NCBI RefSeq assembly: GCF_900113255.1
Contig: NZ_FOOR01000005.1
Coordinates: forward strand, 62,001-126,000
Source: Novosphingobium sp. CF614
GTDB taxonomy: Bacteria; Pseudomonadota; Alphaproteobacteria; Sphingomonadales; Sphingomonadaceae
DNA: 64,000 bases
Direction: 5' to 3'
The notes under the pieces were generated by a model that did not search any database, was not told where the DNA came from, and saw only the letters and a program-made list of their open reading frames with translations. How positions within the stretch are numbered: position 1 is the stretch's first letter; each line of letters opens with the position of its first letter. Positions 17,633 to 27,064 of this stretch are shown one piece after another. A program made the position numbers and the translations under genes.

Positions 17633-17711
17633 CAGGCAGGTCCGAGCAAGGCCCGGTTGAGCTTCCGAACCACGGCAGGATTGCCGACGACGACGAATTA
17701 AGGATCGAGAG

Positions 17712-18911
17712 ATGAGCGCTTTCAAGACCCTGGATGACCTTGGCGACGTGACCGGCAAAGTCGCGCTGGTGCGCGTGGACCTGAACCTGCCGATGCAGGA
17801 CGGCGCGGTCACCGACGAGACTCGCATCCGCGCCGCCGCGCCGACCATTCTCGAACTCGCCGAAAAAGGCGCAAAGGTCCTGCTCCTCGCGCACTTCGGC
17901 CGGCCCAAGGGTGAACGTTGGTCCACCCAGTCGCTGTCGATGGTGGTCGGAGCGGTCGAGAAGGTGCTGGGGAAGGAAGTGATGTTCGTGCCGGAGATCG
18001 CCGGGGACATCGTCGCCCAGGCGGTCGGCATCCTGCGCGCGGGCGATATCGCCATCCTGGAGAACACGCGCTTCTGGAAGGGCGAGGAAAAGAACGATCC
18101 CGAACTGGTGAAGGCGATCGCCGCCAACGGCGATTTCTATGTCAACGACGCATTCTCGGCCGCGCATCGGGCCCATGCCACTACCGAGGGCCTCGCGCAC
18201 GTGCTGCCCGCCTATGCCGGGCGCTCGATGCAGGCCGAACTCGAAGCGCTCGACAAGGCGCTGGGCAAGCCCGAGAAGCCGGTCGCGGCGATCGTCGGCG
18301 GCGCCAAGGTCTCTTCGAAGCTCGACGTACTCAAGCACCTCGTAACCCAGGTCGATCATCTCATCATCGGCGGCGGCATGGCCAACACGTTCCTTGCCGC
18401 CAAGGGAGTCGATGTCGGCAAGTCGCTGTGCGAGCATGACCTGGCCGGCACCGCGACGGAAATCCTGGAGACCGCCGAGAAGTCGGGCTGCACCGTGCAT
18501 TTGCCCTACGAGGTCGTCGTTTCCAAGGAATTCGCGGCCAATCCGCCCAGCTTGCGCACCTGCAACGTCCACGAAGTCGCTGCTGACGAGATGATCCTCG
18601 ATGTCGGCCCCTCGGCGGTGGAGGCGCTCGCGGATGTGCTCAAGACCTGCCGCACGCTCGTCTGGAACGGACCGCTGGGAGCGTTCGAGACGGTGCCGTT
18701 CGATGCGGCGACCGTGGCGCTGGCCAAGACCGCCGCCGCGCTCACCGTGGAAGGTTCCTTGATTTCGGTCGCGGGCGGGGGCGATACCGTCGCCGCGCTG
18801 AACCATGCTGGAGTCGCGGGAGATTTCTCTTATATCTCCACTGCGGGCGGGGCCTTCCTTGAATGGATGGAAGGCAAGGAACTGCCCGGCGTAGCGGCGC
18901 TTTCCGCCTGA
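17712..18911 (+). CDS. pgk: Phosphoglycerate kinase
   Basis: This glycolytic kinase makes ATP from 1,3-bisphosphoglycerate. It has 399 residues and begins with [15 protein letters not shown], the substrate-binding signature. [13 protein letters not shown] and the C-terminal [13 protein letters not shown] nucleotide loop are also clear. It sits between gap and an acyltransferase gene in the tkt-gap-pgk-fda cluster. Confidence 0.97.
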   Translation: MSAFKTLDDLGDVTGKVALVRVDLNLPMQDGAVTDETRIRAAAPTILELAEKGAKVLLLAHFGRPKGERWSTQSLSMVVGAVEKVLGKEVMFVPEIAGDIVAQAVGILRAGDIAILENTRFWKGEEKNDPELVKAIAANGDFYVNDAFSAAHRAHATTEGLAHVLPAYAGRSMQAELEALDKALGKPEKPVAAIVGGAKVSSKLDVLKHLVTQVDHLIIGGGMANTFLAAKGVDVGKSLCEHDLAGTATEILETAEKSGCTVHLPYEVVVSKEFAANPPSLRTCNVHEVAADEMILDVGPSAVEALADVLKTCRTLVWNGPLGAFETVPFDAATVALAKTAAALTVEGSLISVAGGGDTVAALNHAGVAGDFSYISTAGGAFLEWMEGKELPGVAALSA

Positions 18912-18958
18912 GCCGCGACGGGCGCTCGAACCCAGCCGGCGGTGGGAGGACATACAGC

Positions 18959-20071
18959 GTGCCAGGTCAAGCCTCGATTCCACCATGGCAAAGGCGTTAT
19001 GTGACGCTCGACGGCATGCGTGGGATCGCGGCGCTTGCCGTCGCGCTGTTTCATTACAACATCTCGCAGGCGCCGCACGGCTATGTCGCGGTGGACTTCT
19101 TCTTCGCGCTTTCCGGCTTCGTGCTTTGCCGGGCCTACCTGCCGCGCTGGCAAGACGGAATGGGCACCTGGGCCTTCCTGAAGCAGCGGGTGATCCGCCT
19201 TTACCCGCTGTTCCTGGTCGGCCTGCTGGTCACGACGCTCTCGGCCGTTTCCAACCGCTATACCGGCAAGGGCGACATCTACAGCTATGAAAAGATTGCC
19301 ACGAGCCTGCCGTTCAACCTGCTGATGCTGCCCTCGCCGGTGACGAACACGCTGTTTCCGTTCAATGTCCCGGCCTGGTCGCTGTTCTTCGAACTGATCG
19401 CGAACCTGGGGCTGGTCCTGGTACTGTTCCGACTGCCGAGGCTGGCCCTGCTGGCCCTTTGCCTGGCGGCGGGCTGGTGGTACGCGCCGGTCGTGCTTGA
19501 GAACGAGGGCGGCAATCTCGGCGCCGTGTGGCACCAGCTGGATACCTCGATGGTGCGCACGACGTTCTCCTTCACCGCTGGTGTTCTCATCGCGCGCCTG
19601 CCGCAACCGGCTTCGCGGCCGGCGGGTTGGCTGGGCGTCGCATGCCTGGCCGCGATCGCGGCGATGCTGCTGCTCGACCTGCCCGCCATCCCGCCCGCGC
19701 ACTACGATCTCGTCTGCGCCATGGTGCTTGCGCCGCTGCTGGTATGGATCGGTGCGCGCTGCGAGCCGCCTCGGTTCCTGGCACCGGTCGCATGGTTTCT
19801 CGGCGAGGTGTCCTATGCGCTCTATGCGGTTCATTGGGCGCTGATGGAGCCGCTTCGCTATTTCAAGGATGATCTGGGGTTCAACCCCGTGCTCATGGCT
19901 TTTGCCTATCTCGGCTGCTGTATCGCGCTGGCGTGGCTTTGCATGCGCTGGATCGACGTTCCCGTGCGGGCCTGGCTTTCAGGCAAGAACGAACGGCGCC
20001 CTCGCGCCGCGCGATCGGAGCCTGGCGAATTGAGCCATGCTGCGGTTGCGAAATCGGCAATCGGTGGATAA
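18959..20071 (+). CDS. Acyltransferase family 3 membrane protein
   Basis: This encodes about 370 residues with roughly ten transmembrane helices, of the acyltransferase-3 (OafA/NodX-like) family that O-acylates surface sugars or lipids. The family start VTLDGMRGIAALAVALFHYN carries the conserved Arg and His. The GTG at 18959 is chosen because GGGAGGA lies eight bases upstream, and translation further left would read into pgk. It interrupts an otherwise glycolytic cluster. The acceptor molecule is unknown. Confidence 0.88.
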   Translation: MPGQASIPPWQRRYVTLDGMRGIAALAVALFHYNISQAPHGYVAVDFFFALSGFVLCRAYLPRWQDGMGTWAFLKQRVIRLYPLFLVGLLVTTLSAVSNRYTGKGDIYSYEKIATSLPFNLLMLPSPVTNTLFPFNVPAWSLFFELIANLGLVLVLFRLPRLALLALCLAAGWWYAPVVLENEGGNLGAVWHQLDTSMVRTTFSFTAGVLIARLPQPASRPAGWLGVACLAAIAAMLLLDLPAIPPAHYDLVCAMVLAPLLVWIGARCEPPRFLAPVAWFLGEVSYALYAVHWALMEPLRYFKDDLGFNPVLMAFAYLGCCIALAWLCMRWIDVPVRAWLSGKNERRPRAARSEPGELSHAAVAKSAIGG

Positions 20072-20110
20072 CATCGGAATCAAGTTTTCGAACGAACGAG
20101 GAGGAGAACC

Positions 20111-21022
20111 ATGCAGTATTCGGACATGACGGCAAAGATGGCCGAAGGTAACGGCTTCATCGCCGCGCTGGACCAGAGCGGAGGATCGACCCCCAAGGCG
20201 CTCAAGGGTTACGGCATCGAGGAAGGGGCGTGGTCGACCGAGGAGGAGATGTTCGGCCTGATCCACGAGATGCGTGCCCGCATTATTTCTTCGCCTGCGT
20301 TCACCGGTGACAAGATCATTGGCGCGATCCTGTTTGAGCGCACGATGGACGGCGAGGTGGACGGCGTGCCGACTCCCGCCGCGCTGATCGCCAAGGGCGT
20401 GGTTCCCTTCATCAAGATCGACAAGGGCCTTGAGGACGAGGTCAACGGCGTGCAGCTGATGAAGCCGATGCCGACCCTCGATGCCCTGCTGGAGCGTTCG
20501 AAGGCGCTGGGCGTGTTCGGCACCAAGGAACGTTCGGTAATCAACTCGGCCAATGCCGAGGGAATCGCCGCCGTCGTCAAGCAGCAGTTCGAAGTCGGCC
20601 TGCAAGTGCTCGGCCACGGCATGATGCCGATCATCGAGCCCGAAGTGAACATCAAGAGCGAGACCCGCGCCGCGTGCGACAAGATCCTGCTGGCCGAGAT
20701 CCTCAAGAACCTCGATGAATTGCCCGAGGGCAAGCAGGTCATGCTCAAGCTCTCGCTGCCGGTCGTGCCGGGCACGTTCGACCCGCTTGTCTCGCACCCC
20801 AAGGTGCTGCGCGTGGTGGCGCTGTCGGGCGGCTACAAGCGCCCCGAAGCCTGCGTGGAACTGGCCAAGAACAAGGGTATCATCGCCAGTTTCAGCCGTG
20901 CGCTCCTCGAAGACCTGCGCGCGCAGATGAGCGAGGATGAATTCAACGCGGCGCTCGGCGAAGCGAGCGACGAGATCTACCGGGGTTCGACTCAGAAGGT
21001 CGAGGCGGTCGCCACGGTCTGA
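20111..21022 (+). CDS. fda: Fructose-bisphosphate aldolase, class I
   Basis: This cleaves fructose 1,6-bisphosphate by a Schiff-base mechanism. The 303-residue protein begins NGFIAALDQSGGSTPKALKG and has HGMMPIIEPEVNI and the Schiff-base lysine segment MLKLSLPVVPG; this is the Fda type known from Staphylococcus. It needs no metal, unlike class II FbaA. AGGAGGAG precedes the ATG. A strong terminator follows, closing the cluster. Confidence 0.95.
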   Translation: MQYSDMTAKMAEGNGFIAALDQSGGSTPKALKGYGIEEGAWSTEEEMFGLIHEMRARIISSPAFTGDKIIGAILFERTMDGEVDGVPTPAALIAKGVVPFIKIDKGLEDEVNGVQLMKPMPTLDALLERSKALGVFGTKERSVINSANAEGIAAVVKQQFEVGLQVLGHGMMPIIEPEVNIKSETRAACDKILLAEILKNLDELPEGKQVMLKLSLPVVPGTFDPLVSHPKVLRVVALSGGYKRPEACVELAKNKGIIASFSRALLEDLRAQMSEDEFNAALGEASDEIYRGSTQKVEAVATV

Positions 21023-21047
21023 TCCTGCCCTGACCATCGACCAGGCG

Positions 21048-21081
21048 AAGGCGGCGCTCATCGAGCGCCGCCTTTTGCTTT
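21048..21081 (+). terminator. Intrinsic terminator after fda
   Basis: AAGGCGGCGCTC (21048-21059) pairs perfectly with GAGCGCCGCCTT (21063-21074) around a three-base ATC loop, followed by TTGCTTT. It is the strongest terminator in the window. Confidence 0.85.
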
Positions 21082-21244
21082 GGTGGCGATCGGTTTGCGA
21101 TTGGTCGATGACAGCCGCAGCGCCGCATTGCTGCCGTCCCGGACGGCTATTCGCGACATTCTTCCGGCGAGACATGTTCGAAAGGGCAAATCTAGCGCAA
21201 CCTTGCCCCATGCTGCGACCAGGTAAAACGCCAGGAGAAGACAT

Positions 21245-21997
21245 ATGCCGCGTCGTTCGCCGTTCCTGCTCGCCTCCGCTGCCGCCGCCGCTCTGATGGT
21301 CGGCCTCACAGCCATTGCTCCCGCCAGCGCGCACGCGATCTGGTTCGCCCAGCGCGCCAGGCAACTGGCCCTGATCTTCGGTGTCGGCGCCGATGATCTC
21401 GATGCGGTGAGCCGGCTGAAATTCGTCACCCTGGTGAAGGGCTACGATCAGGATTGGCGGCCGGTCAAGACCTCCCTGCGTGCGGCGGGCGCGATCCCGG
21501 TGGTCGACAGCGACAAGCCGGTAGCGGCGATCACCGCGGTCATGGACTATGGCGACTGGACCAAGGACAAGAGCGGCAGGTGGCATAACAAGGGCAAGGA
21601 TGAAGTCGCCAATGCCGCCGTGTCGGAGCATACCTGGAAGTACGCCCTTCATTTCGAGAAGCTGCCGGCCAAGGAGGTTCCACTGCTCGAAGGGCTGGTG
21701 CTTCAGCTCGTTCCGGTCGGTCCGATACCGCTGGAAAAGGGAAAGCCGCTCACCGTGCGGGCCTCGTTCAACGGCAAGTCCATGGAGGGCGTGCAGGTCA
21801 TGACCGACTACATCAATGATCCGGACGAAATCCCGGTCAGGACGGGTGCCGACGGCACGGCCACGATCACTCTGCGCAACCAGGGGCTCAATGTCCTGAT
21901 GGGCATCTATGTCAGCCCCTCCGACCGGCCGGCGAAGTACGACCGGGTGGAGTACCGCTCTTCGCTCTCGTTCGTTCTTCCGCACGCGTCGGAGTAA
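21245..21997 (+). CDS. Exported DUF4198-domain protein
   Basis: This encodes 250 residues with a clear signal peptide (MPRRSPFLLASAAAAALMVG, cleavage after APASA) and mature HAIWFAQRARQLALIFGVGA, the N-terminal His being typical of DUF4198 proteins, which are often linked to metal (nickel/cobalt) uptake or carrier functions. A beta-rich, Ig-like domain follows, with a C-terminal GTATITLRNQGLNVL segment. No transporter gene adjoins. AGGAGAAG precedes the ATG. Confidence 0.82.
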   Translation: MPRRSPFLLASAAAAALMVGLTAIAPASAHAIWFAQRARQLALIFGVGADDLDAVSRLKFVTLVKGYDQDWRPVKTSLRAAGAIPVVDSDKPVAAITAVMDYGDWTKDKSGRWHNKGKDEVANAAVSEHTWKYALHFEKLPAKEVPLLEGLVLQLVPVGPIPLEKGKPLTVRASFNGKSMEGVQVMTDYINDPDEIPVRTGADGTATITLRNQGLNVLMGIYVSPSDRPAKYDRVEYRSSLSFVLPHASE

Positions 21998-22018
21998 AGG
22001 CCCGAGCCCAAGTCCGTT

Positions 22019-22065
22019 GATCGGAACTCTTGCGGCCTACCGCCTTCGGCGCTTCGCAATGACCA
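22019..22065. repeat. GC-rich palindromic intergenic repeat
   Basis: GATCGGAACTCTTGC (22019-22033), followed by a palindromic GCGGCCTACCGCCTTCGGCG segment and TTCGCAATGACC. The first 15 bases recur in inverted form at 39725-39739, and related units occur near 37680 and 38305-38393. Confidence 0.55.
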
Positions 22066-22080
22066 AGGGAGACGAATTTA

Positions 22081-23505
22081 TCACCTGAATGGCGGCTCGT
22101 TGAACGCGCGCAGCTTGCGGCTGTGCAGCCGGTCGCCTGCGGCCCGCAGGAGATCGCAGGTTATCAGGCCGATCTTGAGATGGCTGGCGATGGCTTCCTC
22201 GTAGAAGCGATTGGCCTGGCCGGGAAGCTTCAGTTCCCCGTGCAGGGGCTTGTCGGAAACGCACAGCAGCGTTCCGTAGGGCACGCGGAAGCGATAGCCT
22301 TGCGCGCTGATCGTCGCGCTTTCCATGTCGATGCCGATCGCGCGGCTGAGGCTGAAGCGCTTCGCCGAGGCGGTGTAGCGCAGTTCCCAGTTGCGGTCGT
22401 CGGTGGTGACGATCGTGCCGGTGCGCATCCGCTTCTTGAGGTTGGCGCCGCCGCCCCCGCTCACCATCTCCGCCGCCTGCGCCAGCGCCTGTTGCACTTC
22501 GGCGATGGCGGGTAGCGGAATCTCCGGCGGCAGGACGGGATCGAGCACGTGATCGTCGCGCAAATAGGCATGGGCGAGCACATAGTCGCCGATCCGCTGG
22601 CTTTCGCGCAGGCCGCCGCAATGGCCGATCATCAGCCAGGCCTCCGGGCGCAGCACCGCCAAGTGATCGGTGATCGTCTTGGCGTTTGACGGGCCGACAC
22701 CGATGTTGACCAGGGTAACGCCCGAGCGGTCTTCCCGTATCAGGTGGTAGGCGGGCATCTGGTGCCGCCGCCATGCCGTGTCCGACAGCCGCGCGCGGGC
22801 GTTGTCGATCGGTGCGTCAAGGTAGAGACCGCCCGCGCCCGACAGCGCGACATAGCCGTCCGAACCGATCTGCCGGCCAGCCCAGTCCACGAATTCATCG
22901 ACATAGCGGTGATAGTTGGTGAACAGGACGAAGCGCTGGCAGTGCTCCGGGCTGGCGCCGGTGTAGTGGGCCAGGCGCGCCAGGCTGAAATCGGTGCGCA
23001 AGGCGTCGAACAGGGCGAGCGGCAATGGATCGTCCTCGGCGAACATATGCACGCCGTCCGCGATCTCGTCGCCGATCATGGCAAGGTCGGTGCTCGGGAA
23101 ATGCGCCGCCAGTTCCTGCGGCGTCACGGCGCCGACCGAGACGCCTTCCAGCACGTAGGGGAAGGGAATTTCCTGGGCCGAAGGCGCGACTTCGAATTCG
23201 ACTTCGTACTCCGCCTCGAGCAGGGTCAACTGCTCCGCGAGGTAGTCCGAGAACAGCGTCGGCCGGGTCACCGTGGTGACATAGGTTCCCGCGCTTTCCA
23301 GCCTGCCGAAAGCACGCGTGGCGATCGCGGCGCGTTCCCTTCCGCGGTAGGTGATGCGCAGCTCGGGATAAGTCCAGAGCCTGTTGGCCCGCCGATCGTG
23401 GGGGGGAAGGGTGCCGTGCGCGACGAAAGCGGCAATGTCACTCTTCAGGCAGGCGACGGCGGCATCATAGACGCGGACCAGTTCCGCGAGGGTTTTTTTC
23501 ATCAT
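22081..23505 (-). CDS. amn: AMP nucleosidase
   Basis: Amn hydrolyses AMP to adenine and ribose 5-phosphate, adjusting purine pools. The protein is about 474 residues with an N-terminal regulatory domain (residues about 1-170) and a C-terminal nucleoside-phosphorylase fold containing VNIGVGPSNAKTITDHLAVL, IGHCGGLRES and RAIGIDMESATISAQGY. The length matches E. coli Amn. The start is ambiguous: GTG 23517 and ATGs at 23511, 23505 and 23502 are all in frame; AGGTGA at 23514-23519 is spaced eight bases from 23505, which is used here. Confidence 0.95.
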   Translation of the reverse strand: MMKKTLAELVRVYDAAVACLKSDIAAFVAHGTLPPHDRRANRLWTYPELRITYRGRERAAIATRAFGRLESAGTYVTTVTRPTLFSDYLAEQLTLLEAEYEVEFEVAPSAQEIPFPYVLEGVSVGAVTPQELAAHFPSTDLAMIGDEIADGVHMFAEDDPLPLALFDALRTDFSLARLAHYTGASPEHCQRFVLFTNYHRYVDEFVDWAGRQIGSDGYVALSGAGGLYLDAPIDNARARLSDTAWRRHQMPAYHLIREDRSGVTLVNIGVGPSNAKTITDHLAVLRPEAWLMIGHCGGLRESQRIGDYVLAHAYLRDDHVLDPVLPPEIPLPAIAEVQQALAQAAEMVSGGGGANLKKRMRTGTIVTTDDRNWELRYTASAKRFSLSRAIGIDMESATISAQGYRFRVPYGTLLCVSDKPLHGELKLPGQANRFYEEAIASHLKIGLITCDLLRAAGDRLHSRKLRAFNEPPFR

Positions 23506-23566
23506 TTGCATGGTCACCTATTACGCAATTGATGTTGCAGTGCAATAGGGCGCACCGGCGCGCGGA

Positions 23567-24073
23567 TCACGTCGAGGGCGCAGCAATGCATTGCAGGTAG
23601 GTCACTGTCTTGCCGTTGCCAAGCAGGGCCTGGCCCACCGGCGCGAAGCCCAGTGCATGGTGGAACGCTTCGGAAGCGGGGTTGGGAGGATCGCGATTGA
23701 CCTCGCAGACCACGCGCGAGTGTCCGGCGGCGCGCATCGCCTCGAACAGCTGGGCATAGAGCCCGCGGGCGAGACCCCGGCCGCGGGCGGCGGGCGCCGT
23801 CACCACACGGTCGACATAGATGAAGCGGGCGTAGCGCTCGCGGAACCACCGGAAGTTGGGGCTGTCGTATGCGGCATCCTGGTCGAAGGCAAGGAGCAGG
23901 GCATCGACATGGCCGACACGCACGGCGAGGAATGCCCGCTCCACCAGCATCGCCATGTGGGCTTCGTCGGCGAACGACAGTTCGACGGCGTGCGCATTGT
24001 TGAGCGCCAGCAGGCTTTCGCGCAGCCGCGCGTCGGAGCGGTAGTCGGCAAGGGTGACGGGCTCTATCGTCAC
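23567..24073 (-). CDS. GNAT-family N-acetyltransferase
   Basis: This is about 168 residues with the GNAT acetyl-CoA loop RVVTAPAARGRGLARGLYAQL. The strand before it (RFIYVDRVV) and the later EVNRDPPNPASEAFHHALGF are typical. The GTG at 24073 is used because upstream in-frame codons would pass through the rplI terminator hairpin at 24096-24131. The substrate is unknown. amn lies 50 bases downstream. Confidence 0.82.
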   Translation of the reverse strand: MTIEPVTLADYRSDARLRESLLALNNAHAVELSFADEAHMAMLVERAFLAVRVGHVDALLLAFDQDAAYDSPNFRWFRERYARFIYVDRVVTAPAARGRGLARGLYAQLFEAMRAAGHSRVVCEVNRDPPNPASEAFHHALGFAPVGQALLGNGKTVTYLQCIAAPST

Positions 24074-24095
24074 GGCGTTGTTTTCATCTTCGCAG

Positions 24096-24131
24096 GAAAA
24101 AGGCCCCCGCACCATGAAGCGCGGGAGCCTT
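24096..24131 (-). terminator. Intrinsic terminator of the rpsF-rpsR-rplI operon
   Basis: On the minus strand AAGGCTCCCGC pairs with GCGGGGGCCTT (one T-G wobble) around a ten-base loop, followed by TTT (forward A run 24097-24100). It lies 28 bases past the rplI stop. Confidence 0.8.
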
Positions 24132-24158
24132 CGAATTCCGTTTCGGGAAGAAGGAAGC

Positions 24159-24755
24159 TCAGGCTTCCTTTTCGCCCGTTTCGGCATCTTCCTCGACCAC
24201 GATCTCGCCGGGTTCGGCATTGGGATCGTAGGCTTCGGTGAAGCCCGAGACATCCTGTTCGAACATCGCGGCCATGACGTCGACACCCTGCGATTGCAGG
24301 TCCGCCTCGTCGGGCGAGCGGGCGACGTTGACCTTGACGGTGACCGAGACTTCGGGGTGCAAGTTCACGCGCACGTCGAACACGCCGATGGTCTTGATCG
24401 GGCGTTCGAGCACGATCATCTGCTTGGCGATGCCGGCGCCGTCCGCGTTGAGGGCATCGACGATGTCGCGCACCGAGACCGAGCCGTAGAGCTGGCCCGA
24501 GTTCGAGGAGGCGCGGATCAGCACCACCTGCTTGCCTTCGACGTTCGAGGAATGCTTCTCGGCGTCCAAACGGCGCGATGCGTTCTCCGCCTCGATCTTG
24601 GCGCGGTTGGCGTCGAAGACCTTCTTGTTGGCTTCGTTGGCGCGCAGTGCCTTGCGGTTCGGCAGCAGGTAGTTACGGGCGTAGCCGTCCTTGACCGAGA
24701 CCACGTCACCGATGCCGCCGAGCTTTTCGACGCGTTCCAGGAGGATGATGTCCAT
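24159..24755 (-). CDS. rplI: 50S ribosomal protein L9
   Basis: This encodes L9 with 198 residues. The start MDIILLERVEKLGGIGDVVS and VKDGYARNYLLP are the signature of the N-terminal RNA-binding domain, followed by the long helix and C-terminal domain. It exceeds E. coli L9 (149 residues) by an acidic tail (about residues 165-198, rich in Glu/Asp) typical of some alphaproteobacteria. It is the last gene of rpsF-rpsR-rplI. Confidence 0.96.
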   Translation of the reverse strand: MDIILLERVEKLGGIGDVVSVKDGYARNYLLPNRKALRANEANKKVFDANRAKIEAENASRRLDAEKHSSNVEGKQVVLIRASSNSGQLYGSVSVRDIVDALNADGAGIAKQMIVLERPIKTIGVFDVRVNLHPEVSVTVKVNVARSPDEADLQSQGVDVMAAMFEQDVSGFTEAYDPNAEPGEIVVEEDAETGEKEA

Positions 24756-24769
24756 GGGAAAAGTCCTCC

Positions 24770-24994
24770 TTACTTGACGATGTAGGGCAGCAGGCCGATG
24801 TGCCGGGCGCGCTTGATGGCCTGGCTCAGCTCGCGCTGCTTCTTGGCGGAAACCGCGGTGATGCGGCTGGGGACGATCTTGCCGCGCTCGGACATGAAGC
24901 CCTGCAGCAGACGGACGTCCTTGTAATCGATCTTCGGCGCGTTCTTGCCCGAGAAGGGGCAGGACTTGCGGCGGCGGAAGAATGCACGTGCCAT
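24770..24994 (-). CDS. rpsR: 30S ribosomal protein S18
   Basis: This 74-residue small-subunit protein has [20 protein letters not shown] and [20 protein letters not shown], both typical of S18, and it partners S6 in the platform. It lies 14 bases before rplI and directly after rpsF. Confidence 0.97.
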   Translation of the reverse strand: MARAFFRRRKSCPFSGKNAPKIDYKDVRLLQGFMSERGKIVPSRITAVSAKKQRELSQAIKRARHIGLLPYIVK

Positions 24995-24997
24995 GGA

Positions 24998-25360
24998 TCA
25001 GGCTCCTTCACGTTCGCGGCGGCGCGTGCGCTCGCGGTCGCTCTTGCGCATCATGACCGAGGGGCCGCCTTCGAGTTCATCGACGCGGATGGTCATGTAG
25101 CGGATCACGTCTTCGTTGATCGAGGTCTGACGCTCGAGCTCGGCGACGGTGTCGCCCGAAGCCTCGATGTTCAGCATCACGAAGTGCGCCTTGCGGTTGC
25201 GCTTGATCTTGTAGGCGAGGTTCTTGAGACCCCAGGTCTCGGTCTTGGTGACCTTGCCCGCGTGGCCCTCGACAATCTCGGTGGCGGTGGCGGCCAGGGC
25301 ATCGACCTGCGCCTGGCTGAGATCCTGGCGCGCCAGGAAAACGTGCTCGTAAAGCGGCAC
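24998..25360 (-). CDS. rpsF: 30S ribosomal protein S6
   Basis: This 120-residue protein has the S6 fold: [40 protein letters not shown] and the basic tail [20 protein letters not shown] at 25360 with AAGGAAG just upstream gives the usual (M)PLYEH start and is preferred to the ATG at 25375. It leads the rpsF-rpsR-rplI operon. Confidence 0.95.
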   Translation of the reverse strand: MPLYEHVFLARQDLSQAQVDALAATATEIVEGHAGKVTKTETWGLKNLAYKIKRNRKAHFVMLNIEASGDTVAELERQTSINEDVIRYMTIRVDELEGGPSVMMRKSDRERTRRREREGA

Positions 25361-25633
25361 GGCGGCTTCCTTCATCTGTCTAACCGATCGCTGGCTGATC
25401 CGCGGGATTGCGGGGCCCCTCCGGCTTTCTTTCGCTTCCCCGAAGCCGTTCGGGGCGGCGGGGAAGGGGCGCGCATAGCGGATCGCGCGGGAAATGCAAG
25501 GCCGAGATGACCGCCGTTTCATCGCGGCAAGGTGCAAGTCAAGCCTTGGCGCGACACACCGTTGCCCGCTATCGGGGCGATCGCCGCGTGCGGCAAAGGT
25601 CCTGGCGCAAGCCGCGGCTTCGTTTCGGCCATG

Positions 25634-26020
25634 CTAGCGGCATTGCAGGTCACCCTTGTCGATCTCGCGGCCGAGCGCTCCGCCGAGCACGCCGCCCAGG
25701 ATCGCGCCGAGGGTCCTGTCGCCGTCGCCCGCCAGCTGGTGCCCGGCCAGCGCGCCCACGCCGGCGCCGATGATAAGGCCGGTGGTGCCGTTGTCGCGGC
25801 GGCAGTAATAGCGCCCGTCGCGTCCGCGCCAGACATGGGAATTGCGCGTGATTCGGCGCGGCTCGACATAGCGTCCGCGCGAATCGTAGATGCGTGATGG
25901 GTGGTGCCGATCATGACCGCGCGCGCCATGCGCGGGCGCCCATGGCGGGGGATCGGCGGCAACCGGCGCGGCCGATAGGCCGGCGACGGCGAGCGCCAGG
26001 GCCAGCATTGTCTTTTTCAT
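25634..26020 (-). CDS. Glycine-zipper 2TM domain outer-membrane protein
   Basis: This encodes 128 residues with a signal peptide (MKKTMLALALAVAGLSAAPV) and a mature Arg/His/Tyr-rich domain (RIYDSRGRYVEPRRITRNSH) followed by a glycine zipper TGLIIGAGVGALAGHQLAGD and LGAILGGVLGGALGREIDKG. This is the 17-kDa surface antigen/glycine-zipper 2TM family. AGGAGGA precedes the ATG at 26020, so the longer frame to 26176 is rejected. It is divergent from the PhzF gene. The role is probably in envelope stability. Confidence 0.85.
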   Translation of the reverse strand: MKKTMLALALAVAGLSAAPVAADPPPWAPAHGARGHDRHHPSRIYDSRGRYVEPRRITRNSHVWRGRDGRYYCRRDNGTTGLIIGAGVGALAGHQLAGDGDRTLGAILGGVLGGALGREIDKGDLQCR

Positions 26021-26178
26021 CGTCTTGTCCTCCTGCGGAAAGCATGTGGTGAACTTGTCGCGCGATCGTGCTGCCCGTTCTCGCAATCGCCGACGAATGG
26101 GTTCCCGCGGCAATCCAGGGGAGACAGGCCGAGACGATCCTGCGATGAAACGCACGACGAAGCAGGAAGGATGCACGC

Positions 26179-27036
26179 ATGTTGCTCGATCTGGTGGATG
26201 TGTTCGGTTCGGGGCCGCTCAGCGGCAATCCGCTGGCGGTGGTGCGCGGCGGCGAGGACTTGGACGATGCCGCCATGCTGCGCCTGACGCAGTGGCTTGG
26301 CTTTTCCGAGACCACATTCCTGCTGCCGCCGACCGATCCTTCGGCGGACTACCGGGTGCGGATATTCTTCCCGGCGGGCGAGCTGCCTTTCGCCGGGCAT
26401 CCGACGCTGGGCAGCGCGCATGCCTGGCTGGCGGCGGGCGGGGTGCCCAAGACGCCGGGGCGGATCGTGCAGGAATGCGGCATCGGCCTGGTCGAAGTGC
26501 GGCGGGACGGCGAGCGGCTGGCCTTTCGCGCGCCGCCGCTGCGCAAGTCCGGGCCGCTTGACGAGGCGGAGCGCGCGGAAGTCATGCGGCTCACCGGGGT
26601 GCGCGGCGAACAGGTCCTGGCCGCCGTCCATGCCAGCAACGGGCCGGGCTGGAAGCTGTTGCACTTGTCCGACGCCGAGCAGGTCCTGGCCGCCGAGCCG
26701 GTGGCGCGCGCACCGGTGGGGACGGATGTCGCGCTGCTGGGTCCATGGGGGCCTCAGCCGTTGGTCCCTCAGGGGAGCGCCCAGTGGGAAGTGCGCGCCT
26801 TCTTCGCCGATCCGGCCGGCAAGCTCGTCGAGGATCCGGTCACCGGCAGCCTCAACGCGGCGGTGGCGCAGTACCTGTTCGGCGCCGGGCTGGCGCAAGA
26901 CGCCTATGTCGCCGGGCAAGGGCGCAAGGTCGGCGCCGACGGGCTGGTGTACTGCACGCGGGAGGCGGACGGCGACGTCTGGATCGCGGGGCGGGTGGAA
27001 ACGGTGTCCGGCGGGGGAGCGCTGGCTGCGTGGTGA
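26179..27036 (+). CDS. PhzF-family isomerase
   Basis: This is a 285-residue protein of the PhzF/diaminopimelate-epimerase-like fold (the family includes isomerases and epimerases). The motifs are DVFGSGPLSGNPLAVV, the catalytic Glu in GFSETTFLLPP and the ELPFAGHPTLGSAHAWL block, plus DPVTGSLNAAVAQYL in the second half. AGGAAGG precedes the ATG. No phenazine genes are nearby, so the substrate is unknown. Confidence 0.9.
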   Translation: MLLDLVDVFGSGPLSGNPLAVVRGGEDLDDAAMLRLTQWLGFSETTFLLPPTDPSADYRVRIFFPAGELPFAGHPTLGSAHAWLAAGGVPKTPGRIVQECGIGLVEVRRDGERLAFRAPPLRKSGPLDEAERAEVMRLTGVRGEQVLAAVHASNGPGWKLLHLSDAEQVLAAEPVARAPVGTDVALLGPWGPQPLVPQGSAQWEVRAFFADPAGKLVEDPVTGSLNAAVAQYLFGAGLAQDAYVAGQGRKVGADGLVYCTREADGDVWIAGRVETVSGGGALAAW

Positions 27037-27064
27037 AGGCCGCTCCCCCGCCGTCGCGCCGCGT

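Noticed and set aside
24074..24286. Extended start of the GNAT gene
   Set aside because: It reads through the terminator hairpin and the 3' end of rplI; only the part from 24073 has GNAT features.
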